Part shown: piece after piece, positions 10,031-21,897 of the stretch
Position numbering within the stretch: position 1 is the first letter of the stretch
Layout of the letters: each line of letters begins with the position of its first letter
Program-made: the position numbers and the translations under genes
Notes under the pieces: model-generated
Database searches by the model: none
What the model was told of the DNA's origin: nothing
What the model saw: only the letters and a program-made list of their open reading frames with translations
From: Meconema thalassinum
Taxonomy: Eukaryota; Arthropoda; Insecta; Orthoptera; Tettigoniidae
Length of the DNA: 64,000 nt
Assembly: GCA_946902985.2 (NCBI GenBank)
Contig: OX336388.2
Location: forward strand, 118,025,894 to 118,089,893
Reading direction: 5' to 3'

Positions 10031-10206
10031 CTCTTTCAATAGTGTGAGTGTTTTAGTCTTCAGCCTCTTGACTGGTTTGATGCAGCTCTCCATGCTTCCC
10101 TGTCCTGAGCTAATCGTTTCATCTCTGCATAGCTACCACACCCTACACCCAAAGCAATCTGTTTAACATATTCTAACCTGGTCTACCCCTACAGTTCTTA
10201 TACTCG
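10031..10206 (-). mobile_element. RTE-like LINE 3' fragment, part 1
   Basis: This segment (ttgactggtttgatgcagctctcc onwards) is nearly identical to the 3' part of the RTE-like fragment at 51905-52555. The copy continues at 10938-11009 after an inserted retroposon and at 19674-19960 after the BEL/Pao element, so it is one insertion split in three. Confidence 0.75.
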
Positions 10207-10937
10207 ACCTTCAGGGGCTCACATCTAGTGGGACGTGGGTTGGTGACCACGGGGTCTCAGCTGAGTCCGGGTTTGCTTCCACTTACTTGTGCCGGGCTCC
10301 TCTCCATATGCTTTCCTGTCGACCTCACTTGGTCAACTCTTCTGACCCCGACGGTATTAGGGTATCCGAGGCCTAGGGGGTCTCTTCCTTTCCCGCCTTA
10401 ATTGGCCCTTGTCTCCTCTTTTCTGATACCCTCCTTCTGCGAGGGGTCAGCCTTCTTTTTCTTTTCATGTTGTTATCTCCTGTCTTCTGATCAAGGCCCT
10501 CCAGGAGGCCGGGTGTATATAGCTCCACCACTTCTGGTGCACCCAGGATATTGCTACACCCTCAGGGGCTCACGGATGGTGAGTTCTGGAGTTGGCAACC
10601 CAGAGGGATTGCTGAGCTTGGTCCAGTTTCCTCCCTTTTTTCCATTACCTCTGGGGCGGACCCTGTACTCTTTCAATTTCCTATCTGCCTTTTATGGCTC
10701 TCCTTCCTTCCAATTCCCTCAATCCTTATTCTTCGAGGATTGAGGGCATTTCTTTTCCTCCTGCCCTTTATTTGCCTTATTCTCCTTTTGTTTTCCATTT
10801 CTTCTTCTAGTTTATACAGTAAGTTAGTAGTTTTAGCTATAGTTTACATTTCATGATCATCTTCACGATCGCCGAAACCATTAGGGGTCGATAACCTAGA
10901 CGTTAGGCCCCTTAAAACAACAATTATCATCATCATC
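10207..10937 (+). mobile_element. Short retroposon with (CAT)n tail inserted in RTE fragment
   Basis: A 730-bp insert ends with gccgaaaccattagggg, aggccccttaaaacaac and a (CAT)n tail. The host sequence cttgtcctcgaccctt is present in slightly diverged form on both sides, as expected of a target-site duplication. The body is pyrimidine-rich. The two open frames in it show no protein signature. It could be a SINE or the 3' end of a LINE. Confidence 0.55.
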
Positions 10938-11009
10938 ATCTTGTCCTCGACCCTTCCTTCCATAACTAAGTTTGCTATTCCTAAGTGTCTTGGTATGTGT
11001 CCTACCAAC
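10938..11009 (-). mobile_element. RTE-like LINE 3' fragment, part 2
   Basis: Continues the fragment of 10031-10206 (tgtcctcgacccttccttcc) up to the 5-bp target duplication ccaac (11005-11009) at the left border of the LTR element. Confidence 0.75.
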
Positions 11010-13425
11010 TGGTGTATTTTTGGAAATACACGGAAAGAAAGAATTAGCTTTTGCTGTTCTTCATTACTTTATATCAGTCCATTTATTTACATTTCTTTCC
11101 CGCACACACCAACATCGAACTGTTACCTCCCGTTTGCCCGGTGCATTTGTTCATTTTTTCTGTCAGTTTTTTACAGAAACGCATATTCCGTCGAACCAGC
11201 CTGACAGCGTCCTATCGCTGCCTTCCGAACTTCCATTCCTTCAAGCCATGAAGACTTCTACATTAATCCGCAGGGCGTCGTGTTCATCATCAACCAACTA
11301 CTCCGTGAAGACACCGCTCCAAGAAGAATTTTCTTATTGTAAAGTTTTTTCATGTTTATGTATAACCTCTTTGTTTCCTCCCATTACTTGCCCGCTTCCC
11401 CCTCTTCTCGCCTCCTCCTTCTGCTCTCTTCTCCGCGCGTGCAGCCCGCTCGCTCGGTCACTTCACTTCTACTCTTCTTCTCTACTTGTCTCCGTGCCAT
11501 GAGCAACCGCTCACCCTCTCAAGTGCACTCAACTTCTTGTGGGACATGCCGTCTAGGCTAGTGTACTTTCCCTGCGTCTAGCAGCCCTCACTTTTACGTC
11601 GGAAGTCAAACCAGTCAGTTGGAGCTTAACTAAAGCTCGCCTCCTCCACTCAAGAGGCAACCTTTTAAATTCGACGCCATGTTCGAATTTTAGAACCAAC
11701 CGTCAACAGCAACATCACCTTCTTCATGAAGCAAAGATAAGTACCGACTTCATGTTTTAACCACATTCTCATCGCTTTTAAAAGGCTCAATGCTTTTATT
11801 TGGATTTTATAGACAGTAAAAGTTGCTATGTCATAATAACTGCTTTCAAGAGATCTTCTTGATCAAACTTAAACTATCAAGTCTAACTTTCAAAATGAAA
11901 GATTTTCTGAGATGCTATCTCACATCGAGGGATATTTCCAAAATATCCACTGTCTATATAATCTAGTTTTCCGCCGAGGGATTCTTTACCCAATTTAAAC
12001 AACTCATCATTGCTCTGGAACCTTCCAGAACCTACACCCTATCTACCAGTTATACTGTCAGGTATTTTCCACTTCATATGGGAATACTTTTTCAAACTAA
12101 GGCATCTTCCTTATGAACTGCTAATCAATATCTAATTTTTCTTCCTCCGTTGGGATTTTTTCTGGTGCTTTCCACTATAGCCTACAAGTTTTTCAAGCAA
12201 TAGACTCTCGCAAATCTAGTGTAACTAGTTATTTTCCACCATTGCAATAACTTTCTTTGCCATCAACGTTTTGTGCTACTACAGTGAACTTTTCAACTAT
12301 ATCAACAGACTATAGTGAAAACAGTGCCTGTTCAACTTTTCATCCGCGTCGCGCTCGTCCGAGTACAATAAATACGGTTATGAACACTTTTCCACAATCC
12401 CATTTGATCTATCCCAAACCCTTTACTAACAAACTAAAATAATAAAATTGTTACTTTAGGTCTTTTTTCAATGAGGTGTCACTCTCCATAAGTGCCCTAC
12501 CTTATTTGCTCCATGTATAACGAATTAATGTCTGTAAAACTTCATGTCAAGTACACGCCTTAAATTATATTGTTTCTCCCTTCTAATGAGGGAAACCAAT
12601 TCTTTCAACTCATAAGTGAGTTATCTCTAGGTTTCGCGAAATGGAAACTTGCCCCATTTTTCTCGTGATCCCTACTTAAACATAGGAGTTTTAGAAACTT
12701 CCTTTCAATTGTTCTCTTCAGGTTTCACAATAAGTGACCTGCCCTATTTGTATAATCTCCTATGTATAATCATTAAGCGTAGTTCTGCATTAATACAAGA
12801 AGTTATAGAAACTTCTATTTCATTTCTTCCTGTTTTTTGTTGTTACTTTCGAAGTTGTTCATATTTCTAAGATACTTATCTAGAAATCCTTAAAGTACAC
12901 ATCTTGTACTTGATTTATTGTTTAACTTTAATTACGTCAGTTATCTTTAAATTTTTCATTTGTTCATCTTAGCCATTTCAAAATCGTACGAAGATTTTAA
13001 AGCATATAAAAGGTTTAAAACCAAAAGAATTATCAATTGCCTGGCTCAAGCTTTAGATGATTGCGGAGGTCTGCGACCCCAATTGTTTACAAAATCAAAA
13101 TTATATATTTGTTACAAAAACTACTTCCTTTTACATTGTTAAATAAATTAAAGATTTGTTCTTTGATTTATCATTTCTCAAACATAACGGTTAGGCAAGA
13201 CCCTGTCTTCCCTCACTCTTCCCATGGGCTTAAATTTAAAAACCTCACAAATAAAATTAACAACGTTTCCACTTCTTGTTGCATTTGAGCAAGAACTCTT
13301 AATTATAACTTCTTTTGGACTCTCGTCCTATTTCTCCATCCTTTTTCTCCAGTCCCAAACCCACTTCTTTTTCTTCATCATCTTCCCTTGGGGGTTAGGT
13401 TATTCCCAAGCTAATAATCTACCCA
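11010..13425 (+). repeat. Left LTR of the BEL/Pao element
   Basis: 2416 bp, matching 17275-19673 throughout with scattered substitutions and a few small indels (net 17 bp). The last kilobase is nearly identical between copies. Small open frames that appear at the same place in both LTRs are explained by the duplication and show no codon signal. Confidence 0.9.
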
Positions 13426-13580
13426 AAATTTGGTCCCAGAAACCCGGGAGAGTCCATTTCTCAGAGTCTATTTATGAGAATCTATTCGTTATTTATTGCT
13501 CAAAGTCCATTTGACAATATTTTGCAAATCATTAATATCTTCTTTGAATTTTTCAGCTATAACTTCGCAGTGCAAAGCTG
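13426..13580 (+). other. Leader of the BEL/Pao element
   Basis: Three bases after the LTR end lies tttggtcccagaaacccggg, in the position of a primer-binding site beginning TGG. I could not assign the priming tRNA. The rest is a short untranslated leader before gag. Confidence 0.4.
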
Positions 13581-14581
13581 GTGAAGGTGAAAGAGGTCGT
13601 TCCTGTCTTCTTCAGCCTGTCTTACTTGCAACCTGTCTTGTGCTGCCAACCTGACAGCATTTTCAAAATCTCGCTACAGTTTCGTAAGTTACACTTCAAT
13701 TTACCTATTTTCAACGTGCCAACTGGAGAGGATGAAACTCTCATTGCCAGACGTTCTTCCTACAAAGGGCAACTCACCAGATTTAGAAATTTTCTAAACA
13801 AAATAAATCCCGCCGATTGTGATCTAGACGTCTTGACACAACGCCTTAAGTTGTATGAACGGTCCTACGATTACTATGATCAAATTCAAACCGACATTGA
13901 ATCCGCTCGCCCAGAACTTCAATCGGATCGGGACGAGGTTGAACCCTTGTATTTTGAAGGGATTGCCAAGGCCCACCAACTGATCCGCAGTATCTCAGAA
14001 CCGGACACTAGGGTCATCAATCCAGCCCAGTTCGCACCCTCTTCAGTTCACAAGGACAAACCGGAACCGTTACTTCCTAAGATAACTCTACCTCACTTCT
14101 CAGGCCAGGAAGGTGAATGGTATTCCTTTAAGAACTTTACTGCTCCCTTGTCCATGAAAACAAAGACATTCTCGATATCCACAAGTTCTATTTCTTGTGT
14201 TCGTCCTTGGAAGGCCAGGCCTTGGCCTTGGTTAAGTCACTGCCCTTAAGCGCAGATAACTACAACATCGCCTTTAATCTCCTTAAAGAGAGATATGGTG
14301 ATGTACGTTTGTGTGTTGCTCGCCACGTTCGCTGCCTGTTCAACTTGCCAGTCGTAAAACCTAATGACGTCACCTCTTTAAGAGACCTGTTAGACTCCAT
14401 GCAATTACATGTTAGAGCATTATACCAATTTAAGCAACCAGTCCAAACTTGGGACACCGTCCTTATTCATCTAGCTACATCCAGATTCGATCTTTCGACG
14501 TTAAAGGCTTGGGAAATCGAACTCACTCGCATGGATGAGCATTCTTTAGAGCATCTCATCTCGTTTCTGAACAGCCGGTGA
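13581..14581 (+). pseudogene. BEL/Pao gag (frameshifted)
   Basis: The first frame (13581-14249) contains LIARRSSYKGQLTRFRNFL near residues 53-71 and, near residue 165, LPKITLPHFSGQEGEWYSF, the hallmark of BEL/Pao gag. The reading shifts near 14195 to a second frame (to 14581) with LEGQALALVKSLPLSADNY and LLKERYGDVRL, again typical. A stop at 14579-14581 ends it. The first codons are uncertain because the frame is open upstream of the nominal start. The protein would build the virus-like particle; the shift and stop make this copy non-functional. Confidence 0.8.
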
Positions 14582-15580
14582 CAAGTCCTTACAGCACTCT
14601 CATTTCAGTGCGAAAGAGTCGGAACTAGTCCTCCGTGTGACATCCTGGATAAAACACTTGTCTCTTCAAATGGACATCAGCACCCATCTGTCGAGAACAA
14701 GCAAACCCGTTCTGCTTCTTTCAACAGTCCAAGAGAACATATTAGGCCGCTCAACAAATCTTTAAAATGCACGCTCTGTAAAAAGTTTCACACTTTGTAT
14801 TCCTGCAAATCCTTTAAAGAATTGTGTGTTGAAGACAGAAGGAAGTTTGTCTTCAATAATAAATATTGGCATAACTGCCTGTTACCTAAGCATTCTGCTT
14901 CTAATTGTACGTCTTCCAACCTCTGTTTTCATTGCAAAAGACCGCATCATTCTTTATTGCACTTTCATGATCAATCGAGGTCACTAGTACCTGCTTCTTC
15001 AAACTCCATGCAGAGCAGCTCCGAACAAACTAATGCTTTTTCCTGCATTTCTAACGCCAAAACTTCTCACAGTGCGCAAGTCCTTTTGTCCACTGTACAA
15101 TTCGAAATCCAAGATAAATTTGGAAATTGGTTTCGAACCCGCGGTCTTCTCGACTCTGCCTCAACTCACAACTTTGTTTCGCAATCGTTAATTAAGAACT
15201 AGGTCTTTTGTCATCACCTACTTCCATCAATGTATCCGGCATTGACAATTTGAAAACTCAAGACTTGCAGACTTAAAAATTGAAAATTAGAGACATTTTT
15301 CAAAGAAACATCAATCTTAACTTAAACTGTCTCATTCTTACCAGTATTGGCAAGGACACTCCTAGCAGCTCTATTAATACTTCCGGTTTAAAGATTCCTT
15401 CGCATTTAAGGTTAGCTGATCCTCAGTTTAATGCTCAAAGCCCCATTTATATACTTTTCAGTGCCAATATTTTTTGGAATTGCCTTCGTAAACAAACCCG
15501 TAGGCTATCTTCAAACGTGGTCGCCAGAGACACCGATTTTGGTTGGGTCATTACTGGTCAAATCCAACATCCCAGTCTTC
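14582..15580 (+). pseudogene. BEL/Pao zinc-knuckle and protease remnant
   Basis: After the gag stop, a frame through 15202 carries cysteine/histidine clusters (CTLCKKFHTLYSC; CLLPKHSASNC; CFHCKRPHH) that match the BEL/Pao zinc-knuckle region. It then shows RGLLDSASTHNFVSQSL, the aspartic protease active-site segment, with DSAS where DSGS/DTGS is usual. Sequence resembling the downstream protease (LKIPSHLRLADPQF, FGWVITGQI) continues to about 15580 past stops. The missing glycine and the stops indicate decay. Confidence 0.7.
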
Positions 15581-17274
15581 AAACCAAATCGCAATGTCAT
15601 TTTGTTACTGCCGATTCAAATCCCTTTTCTGAAAAAGAGAACACTTATGTTTCCGATCTCAATACATTTGAAAAACACTTGCCGAAACGATGTCTCATTG
15701 TAAACAACTACGTCACCTTTGTAAGTTGTTTAAATGGTTTTGCCTTATTTCAGCACAAAATGGCAATTCAAGTTCGCCTCGCCTTGGGTCACTTGGTTTA
15801 CCTTCTCATGTCATTTTTTGTAGCAGGTAATTGTTTAAACTTTCTATCGAAAACTATCTTCCCCTTGTGTAAAACCATGGCTATCAGTCACCATAATTTC
15901 GCTGTAAGCTATGTTTCACTTCTCTCGCTATTTAGTAGGATGGCCATGGCCGCCTCCTTCCCTCTTCCTCACACTCGGAAGCCGTTTTAGAAACCGCTTG
16001 AAAATCTGAGTTCTCTAGCATCTAGAATAACAATTCTTACGCATAAACTCCTTCTCAATGTCCCAGCTTCTCTTCTTTGTTCAGAAGAATTAAGATTTTT
16101 TCTTTTGAAAATAGTCGGATTCCGTGATCCTCAAAATTATGCGAAATTGATTACTTACGTTATTTCATATGTCTTTAAATTGGTTTTTCACGTCCAAGCT
16201 ACGGATGACTGCATGACGTGTTACTTGAAGTTCCGCTTTAAGTCTCGGCTGATTGCACTCGCTTTGTTTGTTTATTTTGAACTGCTTGTTTGTCAATCTC
16301 GTTTGTTTACAAGCTCGGGTAAGGCCAAGCTGCCGTTTACTTCCTCTATGCTTGACAAAGGTCAGAGCAAGTTTTCCTTATCTCAACTTTGGCTGACTGC
16401 CATCCATTGTCTTGCGAGTTGCTCCCGTAATTTCAGAAGCTGTTCACCTTCTTACCAAAATAAACTTGTTCTGGTCAAGGACTCTTTCAGATATTTATAT
16501 TCGTTATCTCGCTGTACTATGTGGGTCAAGGTCGTGTTTACCTATCTCTCCCACTTGCTCACAAACGTATCTTATAGCTCTTTCGATCCTTGTCTCATAA
16601 CATCGTTGCATATTTTTATGCGCTCATGTATTGCACCCTGCTTACATATTTTGCACTTTTATTGTTCATTGTTGGACAAACTTGTTTTCTCTCGTCGTTA
16701 CACTCGATGTGTTTTTGCATCTATGCTTGTTACGTCACGTTTCTTGACGACTTAAGTATTTTTCTGATTAACCCTTTTGATGCATATTATAACATAAGTT
16801 CATTGTTTATGACTACTAGATTGTTGTTACCTATGGCGTTCTTGCCTTCTACTCGCATAGTTCCTTTGTTTATTTGGTATATTCTTATCCTTAATCGATG
16901 TACTTGTTTCTATACGCTTTGTTCAAATTTGTTAACTCTCCTTTCGCATCTTGTCGCGATCATCACTAGAGCTTTATTTCTCGCAGCTTCTAGCTACCTT
17001 GTGATTGGCAGCGTTGTTAATTCGCGCCCGTCGCCCCCGCATTCTAATAACCCTGATAACTTGCTTCCACTTACACCTGGTCAGTTCCTCATAGGTGCTT
17101 CCCCTTTTCCCTTCCTCCCTCTAGCATAGATCTTTGGCGAAATGACCGATTGTTACCCAGGAAGGAAGGGAAGAGTCAGGGAAAGAATGATCTCTACTAC
17201 CAATGGGTATATTATAAGACCTCTTTCATATTGTGTTCTTGTTCTTTGCTGGTGTTTGCTGTTGGCCCCCAATT
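15581..17274 (+). pseudogene. Deleted pol region of the BEL/Pao element
   Basis: 1.7 kb where reverse transcriptase, RNase H and integrase should be (about 4 kb in intact elements). I see no RT box. Near 17043-17110 a frame reads SNNPDNLLPLTPGQFLIGASP, close to the C-terminal end of BEL integrases. The remainder is T-rich with hydrophobic-looking but unrecognised frames. A run cccccaatt at 17265-17274 precedes the right LTR. Confidence 0.5.
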
Positions 17275-19673
17275 TGGTGTATTTTTGGAAATACACGGAA
17301 AGAAAGAATTACCTTTTGCTGTTCTTCGTTACTTTATAACAGTGCATTTATTTGCATTTCTTTCCCGCACACACCAACATCGAACTGTTACCCCCTGTTT
17401 GCCCCGTGCATTTGTTCTTTTTTCTGTCAGTTTTTTACAGAAACGCATATTCCGTCGAACCAGCCTGACAGCGTCCCATCGCTGCCTTCCGAACTTCCAT
17501 TCCTTCAAGCCATGAAGACTTCTACGTTAATCCGCAGGGCGTCGTGTTCTTCACCAACCGACTTCTCCGTGAACACACTGCTCCAAGAAGAATTTTGTTT
17601 TTGTTAAGTTTCTTCATGTTATGTATAACCTCTTTGTTTCCTCCCCTTACTCGCCCGCTTCCCCCTCTTCTTGCCTCCTCCTACTGCTCTCTTCTCCGCG
17701 CGCGCTGCTCGCTCGCTCGTTCACTTCCTCTCGACTTGTCTCCGTGCCATGAGCAACCGCTCACCCTCTCAAGTGCACTCAACTTCTTGTGGGACATGCC
17801 GTCTAGGCTAGTGTACTTTCGCTGCGTCTAGCAGCCCTCACTTGTACGTCGGAAGTCAACCCAGTCAGTTGGAGCTTAACTAAAGCTCGCCTCCTCAACT
17901 CAAGAGGCAACTTTTAAATTCGAAGCCATGTTCGAATTTTAGAACCAACCGTCAACAGCAACATCACCTTCTTCATGAAGCAAAGATAAGTACCGACTTC
18001 ATGTTTTAACCACATTCTCATCGCTTTTAAAAGGCTCAATGCTTTTATTTGGATTTTATAGACAGTGAAAGTTGCTATGTGATCATAACTGCTTTCAAGA
18101 GATCTTCTTGATCAAACTTAAACTATCAAGTCTAACTTTCAAAATGAAAGATTTTCTGAGATGCTATCTCACATCGAGGGGTAATTCCAAAATACCCACT
18201 CTCTATATTATCTAGTTTTCCGCCGAGGGATTCTCTACCCAATTTAAACAACTCATCATTGCTCTGAAAACTTCCAGAACCTACACCCTATCTACCAGTT
18301 TTACTGTCATGTATTTTCCTCTTCAAATGGGAATACTTTTTCAAACTAAGGAATCTTCCTTATGAACTGCTAATCAATATCTAAATTTTCTTCCTCCGTT
18401 GGGATTTTTCTGGTGCATTCAACTATAACCTACAAGTTTTTCAAGCAATAGACTCTCGCAAATCTAGTGTAACTAGTTATTTTCCACCATTGCAATAACT
18501 TTCTTTGCCATCAACGTTTTGTGCTACTACAGTGAACTTTTCAACTATATCAACAGACTATAGTGAAAACAGTGCCTGTTCAACTTTTCATCCGCGTCGC
18601 GCTCGTCCGAGTACAATAAATACGGTTATGAACACTTTTCCACAATCCCATTTGATCTATCCCAAACCCTTTACTAACAAACTAAAATAATAAAATTGTT
18701 ACTTTAGGTCTTTTTTCAATGAGGTGTCACTCTCCATAAGTGCCCTACCTTATTTGCTCCATGTATAACGAATTAATGTCTGTAAAACTTCATGTCAAGT
18801 ACACGCCTTAAATTATATTGTTTCTCCCTTCTAATGAGGGAAACCAATTCTTTCAACTCATAAGTGAGTTATCTCTAGGTTTCACGAAAGGGAAACTTGC
18901 CCCATTTTTCTCGTGATCCCTACTTAAACATAGGAGTTCTAGAAACCTCCTTACAATTGTTCTCTTCAGGTTTCACAATAAGTGACCTGCCCTATTTGTA
19001 TAATCTCCTATGTATAATCATTAAGCGTAGTTCTGCATTAATACAAGAAGTTATAGAAACTTCTATTTCATTTCTTGCTGTTTTTTGTTGTTACTTTCGA
19101 AGTTGTTCATATTTCTAAGATACTTATCTAGAAATCCTTAAAGTACACATCTTGTACTTGATTTATTGTTTAACTTTAATTACGTCAGTTATCTTTAAAT
19201 TTTTCATTTATTCATCTTAGCCATTTCAAAATCTTACGAAGATTTTAAAGCATATAAAAGGTTTAAAACCAAAAGAATTATCAATTGCCTGGCGCAAGCT
19301 TTAGATGATTGCGGAGGTCTGCGACCCCAATTGTTTATAAAATCAAAATTATATATTTGTTACAAAAACTACTTCCTTTTACATTGTTAAATAAATTAAA
19401 GATTTGTTCTTTGCTTTATCATTTCTCAAACATAACGGTTAGGCAAGATCCTGTCTTCCCTCACTCTTCCCAAGGGCTTAAATTTAAAAACCTCACAAAT
19501 AAAATTAACAACGTTTCCACTTCTTGTTGCTTTTAAGCAAGAACTCTTAATTATAACTTCTTTTGGATTCTCGTCCTATTTCTCCATCCTTGTTCTCCAG
19601 TCCGAAACCCACTTATTTTTCTTCATCATCTTCCCCTGGGGGTTAGGTTATTCCCAAGCTAATAATCTACCCA
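17275..19673 (+). repeat. Right LTR of the BEL/Pao element
   Basis: 2399 bp, direct repeat of 11010-13425, ending ctaccca before the target duplication ccaac. Confidence 0.9.
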
Positions 19674-19960
19674 CCAACCTATCTCTTTTCGTCATTAGCA
19701 GTCACCACAAACATCTCTCCCCACCCAATCGGTCTTAATACCTCGTCTTTTGTAACCCTATCTACCCATCTTATCTTCATCATTCTCCTGTAACACCACA
19801 TTTCAAACGCTTCAATTCTCCTCGTTTCTTCTTCTCCAACAGTCCAAGTTTCATGTACATAGCGCGCCACACTCCAGACAAAGGCTTTCAAAAATGACTT
19901 CCAACACCTAAATCTATATTCGATGTCAACAGATTCCTTTTCTGTAGAAATGCTTTCCTT
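19674..19960 (-). pseudogene. RTE-like LINE RT C-terminus, part 3
   Basis: The minus-strand frame reads KAFVWSVARY, EAFEMWCYRRMMKIRWVDR and DEVLR, the usual C-terminal region of RTE-type reverse transcriptases. It matches 52110-52390. The fragment ends about 30 bp before the candidate exon. Confidence 0.8.
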
Positions 19961-19988
19961 TTAATAGTGGTAGAAGATAAACACTCAC

Positions 19989-20120
19989 CAGTCCACCTGC
20001 AGGCACGATGAATCGTACTTCATTGTTTTCTCCTTTGGGAAGGATCAAACTCTCCGAGGGACGCTCCATCATGTACAGGATGGCCGCAGGGTCGCTGATG
20101 GAAATGGGCTTCTTTTGTTG
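19989..20120 (-). CDS. Candidate internal exon of an unknown secreted-protein gene
   Basis: A 132-bp (44-codon) open segment on the minus strand, bounded by a consensus acceptor (tgtctgtttag at 20121-20131) and a consensus donor (GTGAGTG, 19982-19988), both phase 0. The translation starts QQKKPISISDPAAILYMMER and ends VRFIVPAGGL. I do not recognise the family. The segment is markedly richer in G/C at third positions than the surrounding repeats and matches none of the repeats in this window. An upstream minus-strand segment at 27819-27884 encodes a signal peptide and ends in phase 0, so the two could be joined; the mature protein would then begin near QQKKP. The intron upstream begins directly with a 59-bp minisatellite. 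The downstream intron contains RTE and BEL/Pao elements. Transcript data are absent, so an exon of a decayed gene is possible. Confidence 0.6.
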
Positions 20121-20121
20121 C

Positions 20122-21105
20122 TAAACAGACAAATAAACGAACACAGATTAGTTCGGTCATGTGTTTATAGGAAGCTTTCCTATACAAGCAAATAAACGAA
20201 CACACATTAGTTCGTTCATGTGTTTATAGGAAGCTTTCCTATACAAGCAAATAAACGAACAGACATTGGTTCGTTCAGGTGTTTATAGGAAGCGTTCCTA
20301 TACAAGCAAATAAACGAACAGACATTGGTTCTTTCAGGTGTTTATAGGAAGCTTTCCTATACATGCAAATAAACGAACAGACATTGGTTCTTTCAGGTGT
20401 TTACAGGAAGCGTTCCTATACAAGCAAACAAACGAACAGACATTGGTTCGTTCAGGTGTTTATAGGAAGCTTTCCTATACAAGCAAATAAACGAACAGAC
20501 ATTGGTTCGTTCAGGTGTTTATAGGAAGCTTTCCTATACAAGCAAATAAACGAACAGACATTGGTTCTTTCAGGTGTTTACAGGAAGCGTTCCTATACAA
20601 GCAAATAAACGAACACACATTGGTTCGTTCAGGTGTTTATAGGAAGCGTTCCTATACAAGCAAATAAACGAACGGACGTCAGTACGTTCATGTGTTTATA
20701 GGAAGCTTTGCTATACAAGCAAATAAACGAACACACATTGGTTCGTTCAGGTGTTTATAGGAAGCTTTCCTATACAAGCAAATAAACGAACAGATATTAG
20801 TTCGTTCATGTGTTTATAGGAAGCTTTCCTATACAAGCAAATGAACGAACACACATTAGTTCGTTTATGTGTTTATAGGAAGCTTTCCTATACAAGCAAA
20901 TAAACGAACACACATTGGTTCGTTCAGGTGTTTATAGGAAGCTTTCCTATGCAAGCAAATAAACGAACACACGTTAGTTCGTTCAGGTGTTTATAGGAAG
21001 CTTTCCTATACAAGCAAATAAACGAACACACATTGGTTCGTTCAGGTGTTTATAGGAAGCTTTCCTATACAAGCAAATAAACGAACACACATTAGTTCAT
21101 TCAGT
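20122..21105. repeat. 59-bp minisatellite, about 17 copies
   Basis: Unit: gcaaataaacgaac, then acattggttcgttcaggtg, then tttataggaagctttcctataca. The 59-bp period is regular. Each unit holds two short inverted repeats (aacgaac/gttcgtt and ataggaa/ttcctat). Copies differ at a few positions and variant forms (cgttcc instead of ctttcc) recur in blocks. The array's left end is the pyrimidine-rich acceptor region of the candidate exon on the minus strand. Confidence 0.95.
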
Positions 21106-21305
21106 CCCTATTAACTATTCTGGCTTTAAGAGAAGCCGGGGTGCCGTAATTTTGCCCCGAAGGGGATCTTTAACGTGCCAGTAAATCTACTGACACGGCT
21201 CCCTCACATTTGCGCAACCTCAAATGCCAGGTGACTGCGCCAGGATTGGATCCTGTAACCTTGGGAATAGCAGATGAGAACGTTACCGCTGAGCCACGCA
21301 GCCAG
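21106..21305 (-). mobile_element. SINE-like repeat remnant
   Basis: Contains taattttgccccgaaggg, ttaacgtgccagtaaatctac and a tRNA-like end (ccaggattggatcctg, ctgagccacgcagcc), a combination I know from insect SINEs. The B-box-like word is on the minus strand. No target duplication was found. Confidence 0.5.
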
Positions 21306-21897
21306 TTTGAGTTGAGTTGAATGTTTTCTTGAGTTAGAGTTGAATGTTACCACAGAATGTTTCTCAGACGCAACCGATTTGAGTGGTCAATAGCGCGAAA
21401 GAGAGATTTAGAATTATTATGTATTAAGACTTGGTGTTTTTAGACAGCAATTACAACCTGAGATTTATAATTGCTTGACTGGAAGGAACTGTCGGGAAAA
21501 AAGCATACGTTTATTTGGTTATTGCCTCAGAACTTTCCTCGGATGCAACCGATTTGAATGATCAACAACGCAAAAGAGAGATCTAAATTCATGGAGTGTT
21601 TTACGATATAATCCAACAGTGTACAGCAGTTTCAGCTTGAGGTATGGGTGTTTGAATGAAAGACAGAGCTGGAAAATTACATGAATAATTTGTAATTTAA
21701 TATGACTCGAGTAAGGTGAGAGGTAGGTGGTTTTATATGTCCGAAGATATATCTGGGCGTATATAACTTTCATTTATAAAACATAATAGAGCAAATAGGT
21801 TAAATAAAACGTTCAGAATGATTAAATTTAGTTTTCATAATTTTTTTAATATATAGGTCTAGATAATAATTCGAAAGTCAAAGATTGGATATTAAAG
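21306..21897. other. Unassigned stretch with a diverged direct repeat
   Basis: A segment with gcaaccgatttgagtggtca and aaagagagat (from about 21367) recurs about 170 bp on (gcaaccgatttgaatgatca, from about 21544). No coding sequence is seen. Confidence 0.5.

Larger units (their letters stand above)
11010..19673 (+). mobile_element. BEL/Pao-type LTR retrotransposon, pol-deleted
   Basis: Two long terminal repeats (11010-13425 and 17275-19673) flank a 3.85-kb interior. The LTRs start with TG and end with CA, and the target duplication ccaac is exact at 11005-11009 and 19674-19678. Gag and protease-like sequence follow the left LTR, but reverse transcriptase and most of the integrase are absent or unrecognisable, so the interior is far shorter than the usual 5-6 kb. 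The element interrupts an RTE LINE fragment that reads cleanly across the junction. Confidence 0.85.

Noticed and set aside
10402..11561. Several plus-strand open frames with hydrophobic stretches
   Set aside because: They fall in a pyrimidine-rich retroposon and the left LTR, overlap each other in different frames and show no domain.
16105..17129. Envelope-like gene in the BEL/Pao element
   Set aside because: Hydrophobic stretches come from T-rich decayed pol sequence; no signal peptide, cleavage site or frame continuity supports an envelope.
12257..19118. Identical small open frames at equal places in two regions
   Set aside because: They lie in the two LTRs of one element; identity reflects LTR duplication, not gene conservation.
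20122..21105. CRISPR-like regular repeat
   Set aside because: Units are head-to-tail without unique spacers, in a eukaryotic context.
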